From NCBI GenBank assembly GCA_029976905.1, contig JAPOLW010000013.1:1-20637 (forward strand): 20,637 nt of DNA. The letters are read 5' to 3'. Below the pieces are notes generated by a model. It saw nothing but the letters and a program-made list of their open reading frames with translations, made no database searches and was not told the DNA's origin. The stretch is from a bacterium (GTDB lineage: Bacteria > Desulfobacterota > Binatia > UBA12015). Below, piece by piece: positions 1-8,809 of this stretch (positions are counted from its first letter, which is position 1; each line of letters starts with the position of its first letter). Made by a program: the position numbers and the translations under genes.

Positions 1-1601
1 GCCAGGCCTTCCCGGAACTGGTGCGGGGCGAATCCCTGATTACGGAAACCCTGAAACTGGAAGAGACCCGGTTTAAGTCCCTGCTGGGGCGGGGGCTGCG
101 GTTATTGGACGAGGCCACGGATGGCTTGGGCGACGGCGGCGAGCTGGACGGCGAGACCGCGTTCAAGCTCTACGACACCTACGGCTTTCCGCTCGATCTG
201 ACGCAGGACATCTTGCGCGAGAAGGGTCTCGGGGTCGATGAAGCCGGGTTCTCGACGTCGATGGAGGCACAGAGGACGCGTGCCCGGGAGGGCGCCCGAT
301 TCCGGACCTCCAGCGGCGGTGGCTTCGCCGGCGTCGCTTCCCGCTTCGTCGGTGATGGCGTGAATGTGCTCGAGACGAAGGTCCTTGCCCTTACGGTCGA
401 CGGCGCGGAAGCGGCCGAGGTCCGCGAAGGCGACCTCGTCGAGGTGGTGGTGGACGAGACCCCATTCTACGGCGAATCGGGCGGCCAGGTCGGGGACCGT
501 GGTTGGATCGAGTCGTCGGATGGCTCGCGCGTCGAGATCGAGGACACCCAGAAGCCGCGTCCGGATTTGATCGTCCATCGGGGCCGGATGGTCCGCGGTG
601 CCCTGGCCACGGGCGGTGCGGTGCGGATGGCCATCGATACGGGATTTCGCGACGCGACCCGTTTGAACCACTCGGCAACGCACATCCTGCACGCGGCCCT
701 GCGTCGGCATCTCGGGGACCAGGTGCATCAGGCGGGATCGTTGGTTTCCCCGGAGCGGCTCCGTTTCGACTTCACGCACGACACCCGGCTCTCCGACGAG
801 CAGGTCGCAGCGATCGAAGACGACGTGAACCGCCATGTGCGTGAGAATGCCGAGGTGATCGCGGAGGAGATGTCCTACGACGATGCCATTGCGGCGGGTG
901 CGTTGGCCTTCTTTGGCGACAAATACGGCGACCGGGTGCGTGTCCTGCGGATGGGGGATTTCTCGACCGAATTGTGCGGCGGAACGCATGTCGCTCGTAC
1001 CGGCGACATTGGATTGTTCAAACTGCGTGGCGAATCCGCGGTGGGTGCTGGGGTGCGGCGCATCGAGGCTCTCACCGGCATCGGAGCACTGGGCCTCGTC
1101 CGCCAGAGAGAGGAAGAATTGCGCGAGGTCGCGGGGTTGCTCAAGAGCGGGGAAGAAGGTCTCGCCGAGCGCCTCGAGAAACTACTCGCTTCGCAAAAGG
1201 ACCTGGAGCGGCGTTTGGCGGAGACCCAGGCCAAGCTGGTGTCGGGTGGGGCGCAGGATCTGCTCGAAGGCATGCGGGAGGTCGGCGGAATCAAGGTGAT
1301 CGCGCGTCGGGTCGATCAGATCGACGCGAAGATCCTGCGTGAACTCGCCGACAAGATGCGCGATCGTCTCCAATCGGGTGTCGTCGTCCTCGGTGGAACC
1401 GATGGCGAGAAGGTTCTGCTGCTCGCGGCCGTCACCCGGGATCTGGGCAAGAAGGTCAACGCCGGTTCGCTCATCAAGGAGATTGCGCCGCTCGTCGGTG
1501 GTGGCGGTGGGGGCCGCCCCGACTTCGCACAGGCCGGGGGCAAGGATCCTGCGGGGCTCGACGCGGCCCTCGAGCGTGTCTTCGAGTTGGTCGGCGCATG
1601 A
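1..1601 (+). CDS. alaS: Alanine--tRNA ligase, C-terminal part (5' end outside window)
   Basis: Attaches alanine to tRNA-Ala in the cytoplasm and hydrolyses mischarged Ser/Gly-tRNA-Ala. The reading frame is open from base 3, so the class II catalytic core lies upstream of the window; about 533 of a usual 870-880 residues are here. Visible in order: the linker with TAFKLYDTYGFPLDLT, the editing domain zinc motifs HSATH (669-683) and CGGTH (975-989), a coiled-coil-like stretch (about 1100-1230), and the C-Ala domain ending in the glycine-rich GGGGGGRPDFAQAGG motif. These are hallmark AlaRS features, so the assignment is secure. The stop overlaps the phoH start by four bases (ATGA), which suggests cotranscription and translational coupling. 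A long minus-strand frame opposite (102-989) is a shadow. Confidence 0.97.
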   Translation, partial: QAFPELVRGESLITETLKLEETRFKSLLGRGLRLLDEATDGLGDGGELDGETAFKLYDTYGFPLDLTQDILREKGLGVDEAGFSTSMEAQRTRAREGARFRTSSGGGFAGVASRFVGDGVNVLETKVLALTVDGAEAAEVREGDLVEVVVDETPFYGESGGQVGDRGWIESSDGSRVEIEDTQKPRPDLIVHRGRMVRGALATGGAVRMAIDTGFRDATRLNHSATHILHAALRRHLGDQVHQAGSLVSPERLRFDFTHDTRLSDEQVAAIEDDVNRHVRENAEVIAEEMSYDDAIAAGALAFFGDKYGDRVRVLRMGDFSTELCGGTHVARTGDIGLFKLRGESAVGAGVRRIEALTGIGALGLVRQREEELREVAGLLKSGEEGLAERLEKLLASQKDLERRLAETQAKLVSGGAQDLLEGMREVGGIKVIARRVDQIDAKILRELADKMRDRLQSGVVVLGGTDGEKVLLLAAVTRDLGKKVNAGSLIKEIAPLVGGGGGGRPDFAQAGGKDPAGLDAALERVFELVGA

Positions 1602-2584
1602 GTCCAGCGAACGAGGTATCGCCAGCGGGCGCGCGGATGGCGGTCGAAACCGTCGAACTCGCGGATGCGTCGCTCTTGCCGACGTTGTTGGGCAACCACG
1701 ACGAAAATCTGAAGATCATCGCCACCGAGACCGGCGCGGACCTCGTGGCGCACGAATCCAGCGTCGAGGTGCGTGGGGACGACGTTCAGGTGGAGCTCGC
1801 GGCACGTGTCGTCCGGCAACTCGCCGATCTGCTCGAGCAGGGCTATCCCCTCTATCCGTCCGACGTCGAGTACGGGCTCCGGATTCTCTCCGGAGATCGC
1901 AATGCGCGACTGCGGGAGATTTTTCTCGACACGATCTTCATCTCCGCGCACAAGCGCACGGTGGCACCGAAGTCGCTGACCCAGAAGCTCTACATCGATT
2001 CGATGCGAAAGAACGACATCGTCTTTGGCATCGGACCCGCGGGCACCGGCAAGACCTATCTCGCGATGGCGATGGCAGTGGCGGCGCTGGCCAAGAACGA
2101 GGTGGCCCGGATCGTGCTCACGCGCCCCGCGGTCGAGGCCGGCGAGCGCCTCGGATTTCTTCCGGGGGACCTGGCCGAGAAGGTGAACCCGTACCTGCGC
2201 CCGCTGTACGATGCCCTGAACGACATGGTCGATGTCGATCGGGCGCGCCGCTACATGGAGCGGGGGACGATCGAGGTGGCGCCGCTCGCCTTCATGCGCG
2301 GGCGCACCTTGAATGATGCGTTCGTGATTCTCGACGAAGCCCAGAACACGACCCGCGAACAGATGAAGATGTTCCTCACACGTCTCGGTTTCGGCTCCAA
2401 GGCGGTCGTGACCGGGGACGTCACGCAGATCGATCTGCCGGCGGGCCGCGATTCGGGTCTGGTGGAGGCGCGGGAGATTCTTCGCAACGTGAAGGGCATC
2501 CGCTTCGTGGAGTTCACCGAACGAGACGTCGTGCGGCATCGGCTGGTGCAGGCGATCATCACCGCCTACGACCGCTCCGCCTGA
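1598..2584 (+). CDS. phoH: PhoH family ATPase (PhoH/YbeZ-like)
   Basis: 328-residue cytoplasmic P-loop protein of the PhoH/YbeZ family, an ATPase thought to work in RNA metabolism, commonly beside the ribosome maturation RNase YbeY. Walker A is GPAGTGKT (residues 146-153), Walker B is FVILDEAQN (242-250) and the sensor-like VTGDVTQID is at 271-279. The approx. 120-residue N-terminal region is typical of the long form. The ATG at 1598 overlaps the alaS stop; a second ATG at codon 14 is possible but the first gives a normal length. ybeY begins ten bases after its stop, so alaS-phoH-ybeY looks like one transcription unit. The family is certain; the exact biochemical role of PhoH is not settled in general. 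Confidence 0.95.
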   Translation: MSPANEVSPAGARMAVETVELADASLLPTLLGNHDENLKIIATETGADLVAHESSVEVRGDDVQVELAARVVRQLADLLEQGYPLYPSDVEYGLRILSGDRNARLREIFLDTIFISAHKRTVAPKSLTQKLYIDSMRKNDIVFGIGPAGTGKTYLAMAMAVAALAKNEVARIVLTRPAVEAGERLGFLPGDLAEKVNPYLRPLYDALNDMVDVDRARRYMERGTIEVAPLAFMRGRTLNDAFVILDEAQNTTREQMKMFLTRLGFGSKAVVTGDVTQIDLPAGRDSGLVEAREILRNVKGIRFVEFTERDVVRHRLVQAIITAYDRSA

Positions 2585-2594
2585 GCAGGTCTGC

Positions 2595-3038
2595 ATGGAC
2601 GCGATCGACGTCGAGGTCGCCGCCGATGCCGGTTTCGAACGACATGTCATCGGCGTCGGTCGCGACGCCCGCCGCGCCCTCGCGGCTCTGGGCGAGGTCG
2701 GCGAGCTCTCGGTCGCGTTGGTGGACGATGCGAGGATCGCGACGCTGAACGAGACCTGGCGGGGAAAGCCCGGCCCGACCGATGTTCTGGCGTTCGCCCA
2801 GCGCGAGGGAGAGGGGCCGATCGCTCCGGGGCTTCTCGGGGATGTGGTGATCGCCGTTCCGACCGCGGCGCGCCAGGCCGCGGAGCACGACCACCCGCTC
2901 GAGGACGAGCTTCGTGCACTGCTCGTCCACGGGATCCTGCATCTGCTCGGTTACGACCACGAACGCTCCGAAGACGAGGCGCGTCGCATGTTCGCCCGCC
3001 AGCGCGAGGTGCTCGACGCGCTCTCCCGATCCGTCTAG
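2595..3038 (+). CDS. ybeY: Endoribonuclease YbeY (rRNA maturation factor)
   Basis: Zinc-dependent single-strand endoribonuclease needed for 16S rRNA 3'-end maturation and 70S ribosome quality control. The 147-residue length is usual for the family. The metal-binding signature HGxLHLxGYDH is complete (residues 112-122, His112, His116, His122). The upstream family motif NETWRGKPGPTDVLAF (52-67) and LGDVVIA (81-87) are also present. An AGG six bases before the ATG is a reasonable ribosome binding site. It follows phoH by ten bases, the classical pairing. The stop lies only seven bases from the stop of the convergent kinase-like gene, leaving no room for an independent terminator hairpin. Confidence 0.96.
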   Translation: MDAIDVEVAADAGFERHVIGVGRDARRALAALGEVGELSVALVDDARIATLNETWRGKPGPTDVLAFAQREGEGPIAPGLLGDVVIAVPTAARQAAEHDHPLEDELRALLVHGILHLLGYDHERSEDEARRMFARQREVLDALSRSV

Positions 3039-3045
3039 GGCGCCT

Positions 3046-4110
3046 TCAGCAGCATTCGGGCAGGATGCCGTGTCCATCCCGGAAGGGGCCGCGGTCGAGA
3101 TAGAGTCCGAGTTCGGCTGCCCGTCGCAACGCCCGATCGACGTCGATGACCCGGGGCCCGACGCGCTCGACGCGAAGCACGGCGGCCTCTCCTTCGGCCA
3201 GGGCGATTTCCCGGTCGCCGTCGAAGGCCAGGATGCCGGGGCCAAGGACGCGGATGGGTTCGCCGAGGTCGACGCGCCTGGCGTCGGTGACGTGTACGGT
3301 GCGGTAGAGGCCGGGCGAGATGGGGACGAGCAGGGGGCGCCCTCCGCCGCCGTGTGCCGTACAGGTGACGACCACGCCGAAATCGTCGTCTGCTCCGGCG
3401 GGCTCGAGGAGACCTCCGATCGGGGAGAGTCCGACCGAGCCCGGTTCTGCGCGTGTCAGGACGATCGTGCGGATCTTTGCCGGCTCGACCGGCATCAGGT
3501 TCCCGACGATGTCGTCGACGAAGAGACCGACATCGATGAGCGCGATGTCCTCGGTGCCGTCGTCGCGGAGGAGGCGGATCTGCTTGGCCGGCCGGGAGAC
3601 GTCCGCACCGTCAATGCGTCCCGCGGCAACGAGGCCGGCGGCCGCTCCGGCCACCGTCGCTTCGACCATCCGGGGAAAGACGTTGTTGGTGCCCGTCGAT
3701 ACAGGCACGACGAAGGCCTCCGGCCAGGCACGGGCGAGGATCCGGTTCGTACCATCGCCACCGAGGACGACGACGGCTCCGCAGCCCGCGGCGCGCATCG
3801 CCTCCGCGGCCCGGTGGGTATCGCTCGCGTCGTGGCGGGCGCCGAGATCGAGGACGTCGACCGTGAGATCGAGCGCGAGATTCTCGAGCGCGCCTTGCGC
3901 GACCCGCATCGGGTCGCGCGCGATCACGACCCTCTCCACTCCGGCCGCGCGCGCGCCGACCGCCACCCGCGTCACCTGATTTCTCTTGCTCTCGAGGGTC
4001 GAGGACGAGGCCCGGGCGGCAAGTCGACGCACGTCGCCGCCGGCGCGCGGATTCGCGATGATGCCGACGGCGCCCTGCAGGGCCGCATCCGGGCTCGAGG
4101 CCTCACTCAT
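3046..4110 (-). CDS. ATP-NAD kinase / AcoX-like family protein
   Basis: 354 residues with the diacylglycerol/NAD-kinase fold signatures: NPRAGGDVRRL (residues 20-30), the nucleotide-binding GGDGTNR (117-123) and STGTNNVFP (138-146). The NPxAGxDxRRL start and the overall length resemble the AcoX / 'ATP-NAD kinase family' branch rather than canonical NAD kinase NadK, which is nearer 290 residues. Known AcoX genes lie in acetoin catabolism clusters, but no acetoin genes are seen here, so the substrate is unknown. The C-terminal third (beta-rich, ending with two cysteines) is typical of the family's second domain. The upstream gene on the same strand is a sulfotransferase, 50 bp away, so the two may be cotranscribed. 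The ATG at 4110 was chosen as the only start giving an intact N-terminal motif; its ribosome binding site is weak. Confidence 0.8.
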   Translation of the reverse strand: MSEASSPDAALQGAVGIIANPRAGGDVRRLAARASSSTLESKRNQVTRVAVGARAAGVERVVIARDPMRVAQGALENLALDLTVDVLDLGARHDASDTHRAAEAMRAAGCGAVVVLGGDGTNRILARAWPEAFVVPVSTGTNNVFPRMVEATVAGAAAGLVAAGRIDGADVSRPAKQIRLLRDDGTEDIALIDVGLFVDDIVGNLMPVEPAKIRTIVLTRAEPGSVGLSPIGGLLEPAGADDDFGVVVTCTAHGGGGRPLLVPISPGLYRTVHVTDARRVDLGEPIRVLGPGILAFDGDREIALAEGEAAVLRVERVGPRVIDVDRALRRAAELGLYLDRGPFRDGHGILPECC

Positions 4111-4160
4111 GCGCCCGTGGGTAGCGGATGGAATCGGTGGGCGCTCGTGGAGCGCGGTGC

Positions 4161-4847
4161 CTACTCCGGCGCGGAGGCCTGGAGCGCGGCCACGGCGTCC
4201 TCGTAGCCAAAGCGTGCGATGGCCCGGGACTCGGCCTCGATCAGTCGCCGCAGAACGTCGGGATCCCAGCGGGGAAGGCCACGGCGGGGCGTGCTCACGT
4301 TGGCGCGCGGGACGTCGCGGAGTGCTTCGGAGGATACCTCGACCCCGGCCGTGCGCAGGGCCTCCCGCAGGTCTTCGGCCAAACGCTCGGTGCGTCCGAC
4401 GAAATCCGCGCCCTGGACATACTCGTCGTACATCTCCCCGACGTAACCAGGCCGCTCGCGTAGCACGTTTTCGACGAAGACATTGAAGTCATCGTCCCCG
4501 CATGGATCGATCGGTCTCTGCGGATGCCAACGCCCGACCTCCCAGGGGTGCCAGTCGCCGGCCATGAACTTCCACCAGGACTCGTACCAGGTCACGGGGT
4601 TGCGCACGAAACAGAACTTGAAGGCGCGCCGCAGGCGCCCCGGAGTCACGTCGGGGCGCGTCGGGAGGTGTCGTAGAAACTGCGCACGGTGGAAGCGCCA
4701 GACATCGGCGATGCGCTCCGGTGTGGAGTGTTTGAAGCCGATGCGGCAGCGCCAGAGGCCTTGCTGCTTGAGTGCGTCGCGGACCCAGTTGCCCCCGCAT
4801 TTGGGGACGTGGATGAAGACGGCGCCGTTCTTCAAGAGTTCGGCCAT
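4161..4847 (-). CDS. Sulfotransferase family protein
   Basis: 228 residues; likely transfers sulfate from PAPS to an unidentified hydroxyl or amine acceptor. The 5'-phosphosulfate-binding motif FIHVPKCGGNW is at residues 11-21 with the expected Lys and Gly residues, and the 3'-phosphate motif FCFVRNPVTWYESWW at 78-92 holds the conserved Arg and a Ser. The N-terminus has no signal peptide or membrane helix, so it is probably cytoplasmic. I chose the ATG at 4847 because the PAPS motif then lies about 10 residues from the start, as usual. An in-frame ATG at 4880 would add 11 Arg/Pro-rich residues, and neither start has a clear ribosome binding site. It precedes the AcoX-like kinase gene by 50 bp. 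The acceptor cannot be deduced from sequence. Confidence 0.8.
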   Translation of the reverse strand: MAELLKNGAVFIHVPKCGGNWVRDALKQQGLWRCRIGFKHSTPERIADVWRFHRAQFLRHLPTRPDVTPGRLRRAFKFCFVRNPVTWYESWWKFMAGDWHPWEVGRWHPQRPIDPCGDDDFNVFVENVLRERPGYVGEMYDEYVQGADFVGRTERLAEDLREALRTAGVEVSSEALRDVPRANVSTPRRGLPRWDPDVLRRLIEAESRAIARFGYEDAVAALQASAPE

Positions 4848-5133
4848 GAGAAGAGGTCTGGGGCTGGGCGGCCGCCGCATCCTGGTTTGCGGGCCGGCTG
4901 GGGCGGCGCCCGTCGCTCCTGCGAGACGGCTAGCGATTGACGGCGGGTGGATCCACCGTGGGCTCTCCCGGCCCCCTCCCGGCGGGGCGCCGGGGCCGTT
5001 CCGAGGGTGGCGCCCACGACGCCGGGGCCGTTCCGGGGGTGGCGCCCACGACGCCGGGGCGCCGCGGTTGCGTGTGCCGCCGCCCGGTCGCTATGGCCAT
5101 GCGGGACGAAGTTCGGTGGAGACGGGGAATCGC
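4848..5133. other. Divergent intergenic spacer between sulfotransferase and prfB
   Basis: 286 bp without a convincing gene. It holds a 12-bp perfect palindrome (4946-4957, GGTGGATCCACC), the 32-bp tandem repeat listed separately, and a weak promoter candidate for prfB (TTGCGT at 5068-5073, 18 bp, TATGGC at 5092-5097, about three of six matches each). Plus-strand frames that run through it have no family resemblance until the prfB start. Confidence 0.6.
4989..5060. repeat. 32-bp tandem duplication (2.25 copies)
   Basis: Copy 1 (4989-5020) and copy 2 (5021-5052) are 32 bp each and differ at one base only (CCGAGGG versus CCGGGGG). A third copy stops after eight bases (GCCGGGGC, 5053-5060). The copies abut, so this is tandem duplication and not a CRISPR-like array. 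The unit contains GGTGGCGCCCAC (for example 5007-5018), a near-perfect palindrome that could be a duplicated protein site. Confidence 0.9.
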
Positions 5134-6265
<1,132 letters not shown>

Positions 6266-6323
6266 ACGTCGTCGAGCGCGCAGCGGATCGGCGCGGCGGG
6301 TTGGAGGACCGTGAGTCGTTCCC

Positions 6324-6351
6324 GGGGCGCGGCGCGCGCTTCTAGCGCCCC
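6324..6351. terminator. Possible hairpin between convergent prfB and ProA-like genes
   Basis: A perfect 7-bp stem, GGGGCGC (6324-6330) and GCGCCCC (6345-6351), encloses a 14-base loop and overlaps the stop codon of the ProA-like gene. There is no T-tract on either strand, so a role as an intrinsic terminator is uncertain. It is the best hairpin I see in the 76-bp convergent gap. Confidence 0.25.
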
Positions 6352-7850
6352 ACGTCGGGGTCGGACTGGGTCACGCGCCCCCGCACGGTGTAGACGCTGT
6401 CCCCGGACAGAACTCCGCCGCGACCGAAGAGTCGCCCGTTCTGCCAGTTCGACAGCCCGAGTTCCGGTCGGCGCAGAGCGTATTGGCCATCGACCCAACG
6501 GGTGAAGCCGTTGCAGACGAAAGGCGCATTCACGCTGCCGTAGAAGAGTCGATGCTCGGCCGCGTCGTCACTCAGGAGGCTTGCGATGAATTGGGGGCTG
6601 TGGCGGTTGAAGAGATCGACTGCGTGCGGGACATCGTCGACGATCTTGAGGGAAATCTCCGGCGTCTCTTCCCATTCCCACTCGACGCCGAGATCGGCTT
6701 CCGCCAGGGTCTCGGCCTGGGGCTCGCGTACGTCGCCTTCGGCGCGGCGGACGTCGATCCTCGCTTCGAAAAGATCGGCGGGTACGAAGGATTCGTCGCC
6801 GGCCGTCACGTGGAGCTTGAAGGCCTGCCCCCGGCGTTCGCCCGCCCGGGCGAGTTCGCGCAGCAGCACCGGCACGAGATCCGCGGCGCGGGTGCGATCG
6901 ATGCAACAGACGTTGAGGGTGTTGCAGACCTTGCGGTCGAGTGAGTGGTAGACCGCCGCCGCGAAGGCCCCGGCGTCCGCACGGCCGCTGGCAACGATCC
7001 AGGCGCCGCCGGTCCCGTGCAGGCTCGCGGGGACACCGGCCTGCTGGGCGAGACCACCGAGGGTGGCGACAGCGGGGCCGGAGCCGCGCGCCACGGCGAG
7101 GGCGACCCGGCGGTCGGAGAAGAGCGCCCATCCGGCGGCGTGGGCGGGACTGTCGATCAGGCAGACGGCTCGTTTGGGCAGTCCGGCTTCGATGAGGGCG
7201 GGGTCGAGGGCGTGTTCCATGAGCGCGCGCGCGGTCGCGAGCGCGTCGCGGCCGATCCGGAAGACCACCGTATTGCCGCCGCGCAGGACGCCGGTGGCGT
7301 CGGCGAGGACGTTGGGTCGCCCCTCGAAGACGAACGCCACGATGCCGAGTTCGGCCCCGACCAGGTCGATGTTCCAGCCCTCGTGCTCGATGGTCTCGAG
7401 GACCGCACCTCTCCGCGACGGGGCATCGATCCAGCCGCGCAGTCCGTCGATCATACCGCGCCGCAACGTCTCGTCGGCGACGAGGCGGGTCGTGGACCGT
7501 CCGCGTGCGCGCGCGTCCTCGACGTCGCGGTCGTTCACCTTCTGGACGCGCTCCCAGACCTCGTCGTCCTCCAGTCGCGCCGCGAAGCACTCGAAGAAAC
7601 GAGAGATCTGCTCGTCGGAGATCGCGCCCATGCGGGAGAAGGCCGACGCGGCGCGAGACACGGCCTCGTGGGCGACGCGTCGTTCCGCCGCCGGGACGTG
7701 CAGGATCTCGCCCGTCGTTTCGATCGGGAGAATGGCGTCCCCGGCGCGGAAGGCAGAGATGATCTCTGCTGGAACCGCGACGGCGCGATCGCCGCCGACG
7801 ATCAGGGTGGCTCCGGGTTGCAGCGTCTCGAGTCGGGACCAGTCGGCCAT
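6342..7850 (-). CDS. ProA-like aldehyde dehydrogenase (glutamate-5-semialdehyde dehydrogenase family)
   Basis: 502 residues. The family reduces gamma-glutamyl phosphate to glutamate-5-semialdehyde with NADPH in proline synthesis. ProA-type motifs are seen: FEGRPNV (175-181) followed by LRGGNTVVFR (189-198), the catalytic cysteine in RKVCNTLN (Cys309), HSPQFIASL near 417-425 and GFTRWVDGQ (448-456). Canonical ProA is about 415 residues. This protein has an extra N-terminal region of about 80 residues whose function I do not recognise, and the C-terminal end differs from the usual one, so it could be a specialised paralogue; no proB is in the window. The ATG at 7850 was chosen; an upstream start at 7919 would add Arg/Pro-rich residues that look non-coding. 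It is transcribed divergently from the SDR gene across 128 bp. Confidence 0.75.
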   Translation of the reverse strand: MADWSRLETLQPGATLIVGGDRAVAVPAEIISAFRAGDAILPIETTGEILHVPAAERRVAHEAVSRAASAFSRMGAISDEQISRFFECFAARLEDDEVWERVQKVNDRDVEDARARGRSTTRLVADETLRRGMIDGLRGWIDAPSRRGAVLETIEHEGWNIDLVGAELGIVAFVFEGRPNVLADATGVLRGGNTVVFRIGRDALATARALMEHALDPALIEAGLPKRAVCLIDSPAHAAGWALFSDRRVALAVARGSGPAVATLGGLAQQAGVPASLHGTGGAWIVASGRADAGAFAAAVYHSLDRKVCNTLNVCCIDRTRAADLVPVLLRELARAGERRGQAFKLHVTAGDESFVPADLFEARIDVRRAEGDVREPQAETLAEADLGVEWEWEETPEISLKIVDDVPHAVDLFNRHSPQFIASLLSDDAAEHRLFYGSVNAPFVCNGFTRWVDGQYALRRPELGLSNWQNGRLFGRGGVLSGDSVYTVRGRVTQSDPDVGR

Positions 7851-7959
7851 CGAGCAAAAGGAACGAACGGCGCCGGAAGAGTCAAGGCGAGGCGGCTTGC
7901 GCCGCGTCGCCCGGGACACGTGGAGCGCCCGGACGGGGATCGTTTGCGCGCGGTGCGCG

Positions 7960-7976
7960 AGGGGCGTTAAGCCCCT
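7960..7976 (+). promoter_or_regulatory. Small hairpin just before the SDR start codon
   Basis: AGGGGC (7960-7965) and GCCCCT (7971-7976) form a perfect 6-bp stem with a five-base GTTAA loop, ending two bases before the ATG at 7979. The 5' arm carries the only Shine-Dalgarno-like AGGGG in the leader, so folding would hide it. Functional meaning is a guess. Confidence 0.3.
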
Positions 7977-7978
7977 CC

Positions 7979-8734
7979 ATGGACGAGAAACGCTTCATCG
8001 GGAAGGCCGTCTTCGTGACCGGAGCCGGTTCGGGTCTTGGGCGGGCGACCGCCGTTCGTCTGGCCTCCGAAGGAGGCCGCGTCGGCTGTCTGGATCTCCG
8101 CGCCGACGCGGCGGCGGCCACGGCGTCGCTCATCACCGCAACGGGAGGCGAGGCGTGCGCCTACGAGGTCGATGTGGCCGACCCCTCGTCGGTGGCGACG
8201 ACGGTCGCGGCGGCGACGACCGATCTGGGGGTGCCCGGAGTCCTCGTCAACTGCGCGGGTGTCGGGGGATTCGCCCATAGCCATGAACTTCCGTTCGAAC
8301 AGTGGCAGCGGACCATCGCGGTCAATCTCACCGGCACCTTTTTGATGTGCCAGGCCGTCCTGCCACGCATGCTCGAGGCCGGGGGAGCCATCGTGAACAT
8401 CGCCTCCAACGCCGGAGTGCACGGGATCGCCTACGGAGCGGCGTATTGCGCGTCCAAGGGCGGTGTCGTCTTGCTGACGCGGGCTCTGTCGGAAGAATAC
8501 GTCGCTCGTGGGGTGCGCGTGAATGCGATCGCTCCGGGCGGAATCGAGACACCGATGCAGGCGGGATTCCGGATGCCCGAGGGCGCCGATCTGTCGCGTC
8601 TGGCGCGGATCCGCTCCGCGCTCGGCAATAGTCGACCCGAGGAGATCGCGGGTCTGGTGGCCTTCGTCGCCTCCGAGGAGGGACGGTACGTGGCCGGAGC
8701 GATTCTTTCGATGGACGGTGGGATCACCGCCTGA
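7979..8734 (+). CDS. SDR family NAD(P)-dependent oxidoreductase
   Basis: 251-residue classical short-chain dehydrogenase/reductase. Dinucleotide-binding TGAGSGLG is at 14-21, followed by an aspartate (Asp39, in CLDLR) at the position that favours NAD(H). NCAG is at 91-94 and the structural Asn116 lies in VNLTG. The catalytic Ser143 and the YCASK motif (Tyr156, Lys160) are intact, as is PGGIETPM (187-193). Length and motif spacing are standard, so the enzyme is probably active, but the substrate cannot be told from sequence. It is divergent from the ProA-like gene and convergent with the LuxC-aminotransferase gene, so it is not in either operon. A role on the same aldehyde, ketone or alcohol metabolites is only a guess from proximity. 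The start is set by the good N-terminus; the leader is unusual (see hairpin). Confidence 0.88.
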   Translation: MDEKRFIGKAVFVTGAGSGLGRATAVRLASEGGRVGCLDLRADAAAATASLITATGGEACAYEVDVADPSSVATTVAAATTDLGVPGVLVNCAGVGGFAHSHELPFEQWQRTIAVNLTGTFLMCQAVLPRMLEAGGAIVNIASNAGVHGIAYGAAYCASKGGVVLLTRALSEEYVARGVRVNAIAPGGIETPMQAGFRMPEGADLSRLARIRSALGNSRPEEIAGLVAFVASEEGRYVAGAILSMDGGITA

Positions 8735-8754
8735 GCCGTCGGGAGAGCGCACGC

Positions 8755-8784
8755 CGCGCCGCCCGTCAACGGGGCGGGCGCGCG
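8755..8784. terminator. GC-rich hairpin between convergent SDR and LuxC-aminotransferase genes
   Basis: The arm at 8755-8765 (CGCGCCGCCCG) pairs with 8775-8784 (CGGGCGCGCG) in ten base pairs with one bulged C (8759) and a nine-base loop. It sits in the 75-bp gap between two convergent genes, the usual place for a bidirectional terminator. No T-run follows on either side, so it would be an atypical terminator. Confidence 0.4.
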
Positions 8785-8809
8785 GTCCCATCGCCCGGGG
8801 GAGGCGGCG

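Noticed and set aside
102..989. A 295-codon minus-strand frame opposite alaS
   Set aside because: It is a mirror of a highly conserved alaS coding sequence, with no motif of its own.
2914..4206. A 430-codon plus-strand frame opposite the AcoX-like gene
   Set aside because: The minus strand has clear GGDGT and NPxAG motifs. The plus frame is the usual high-GC antisense frame.
4989..5060. CRISPR-like direct repeats
   Set aside because: The 32-bp units abut with no spacers and there are no cas genes, so this is a tandem duplication.
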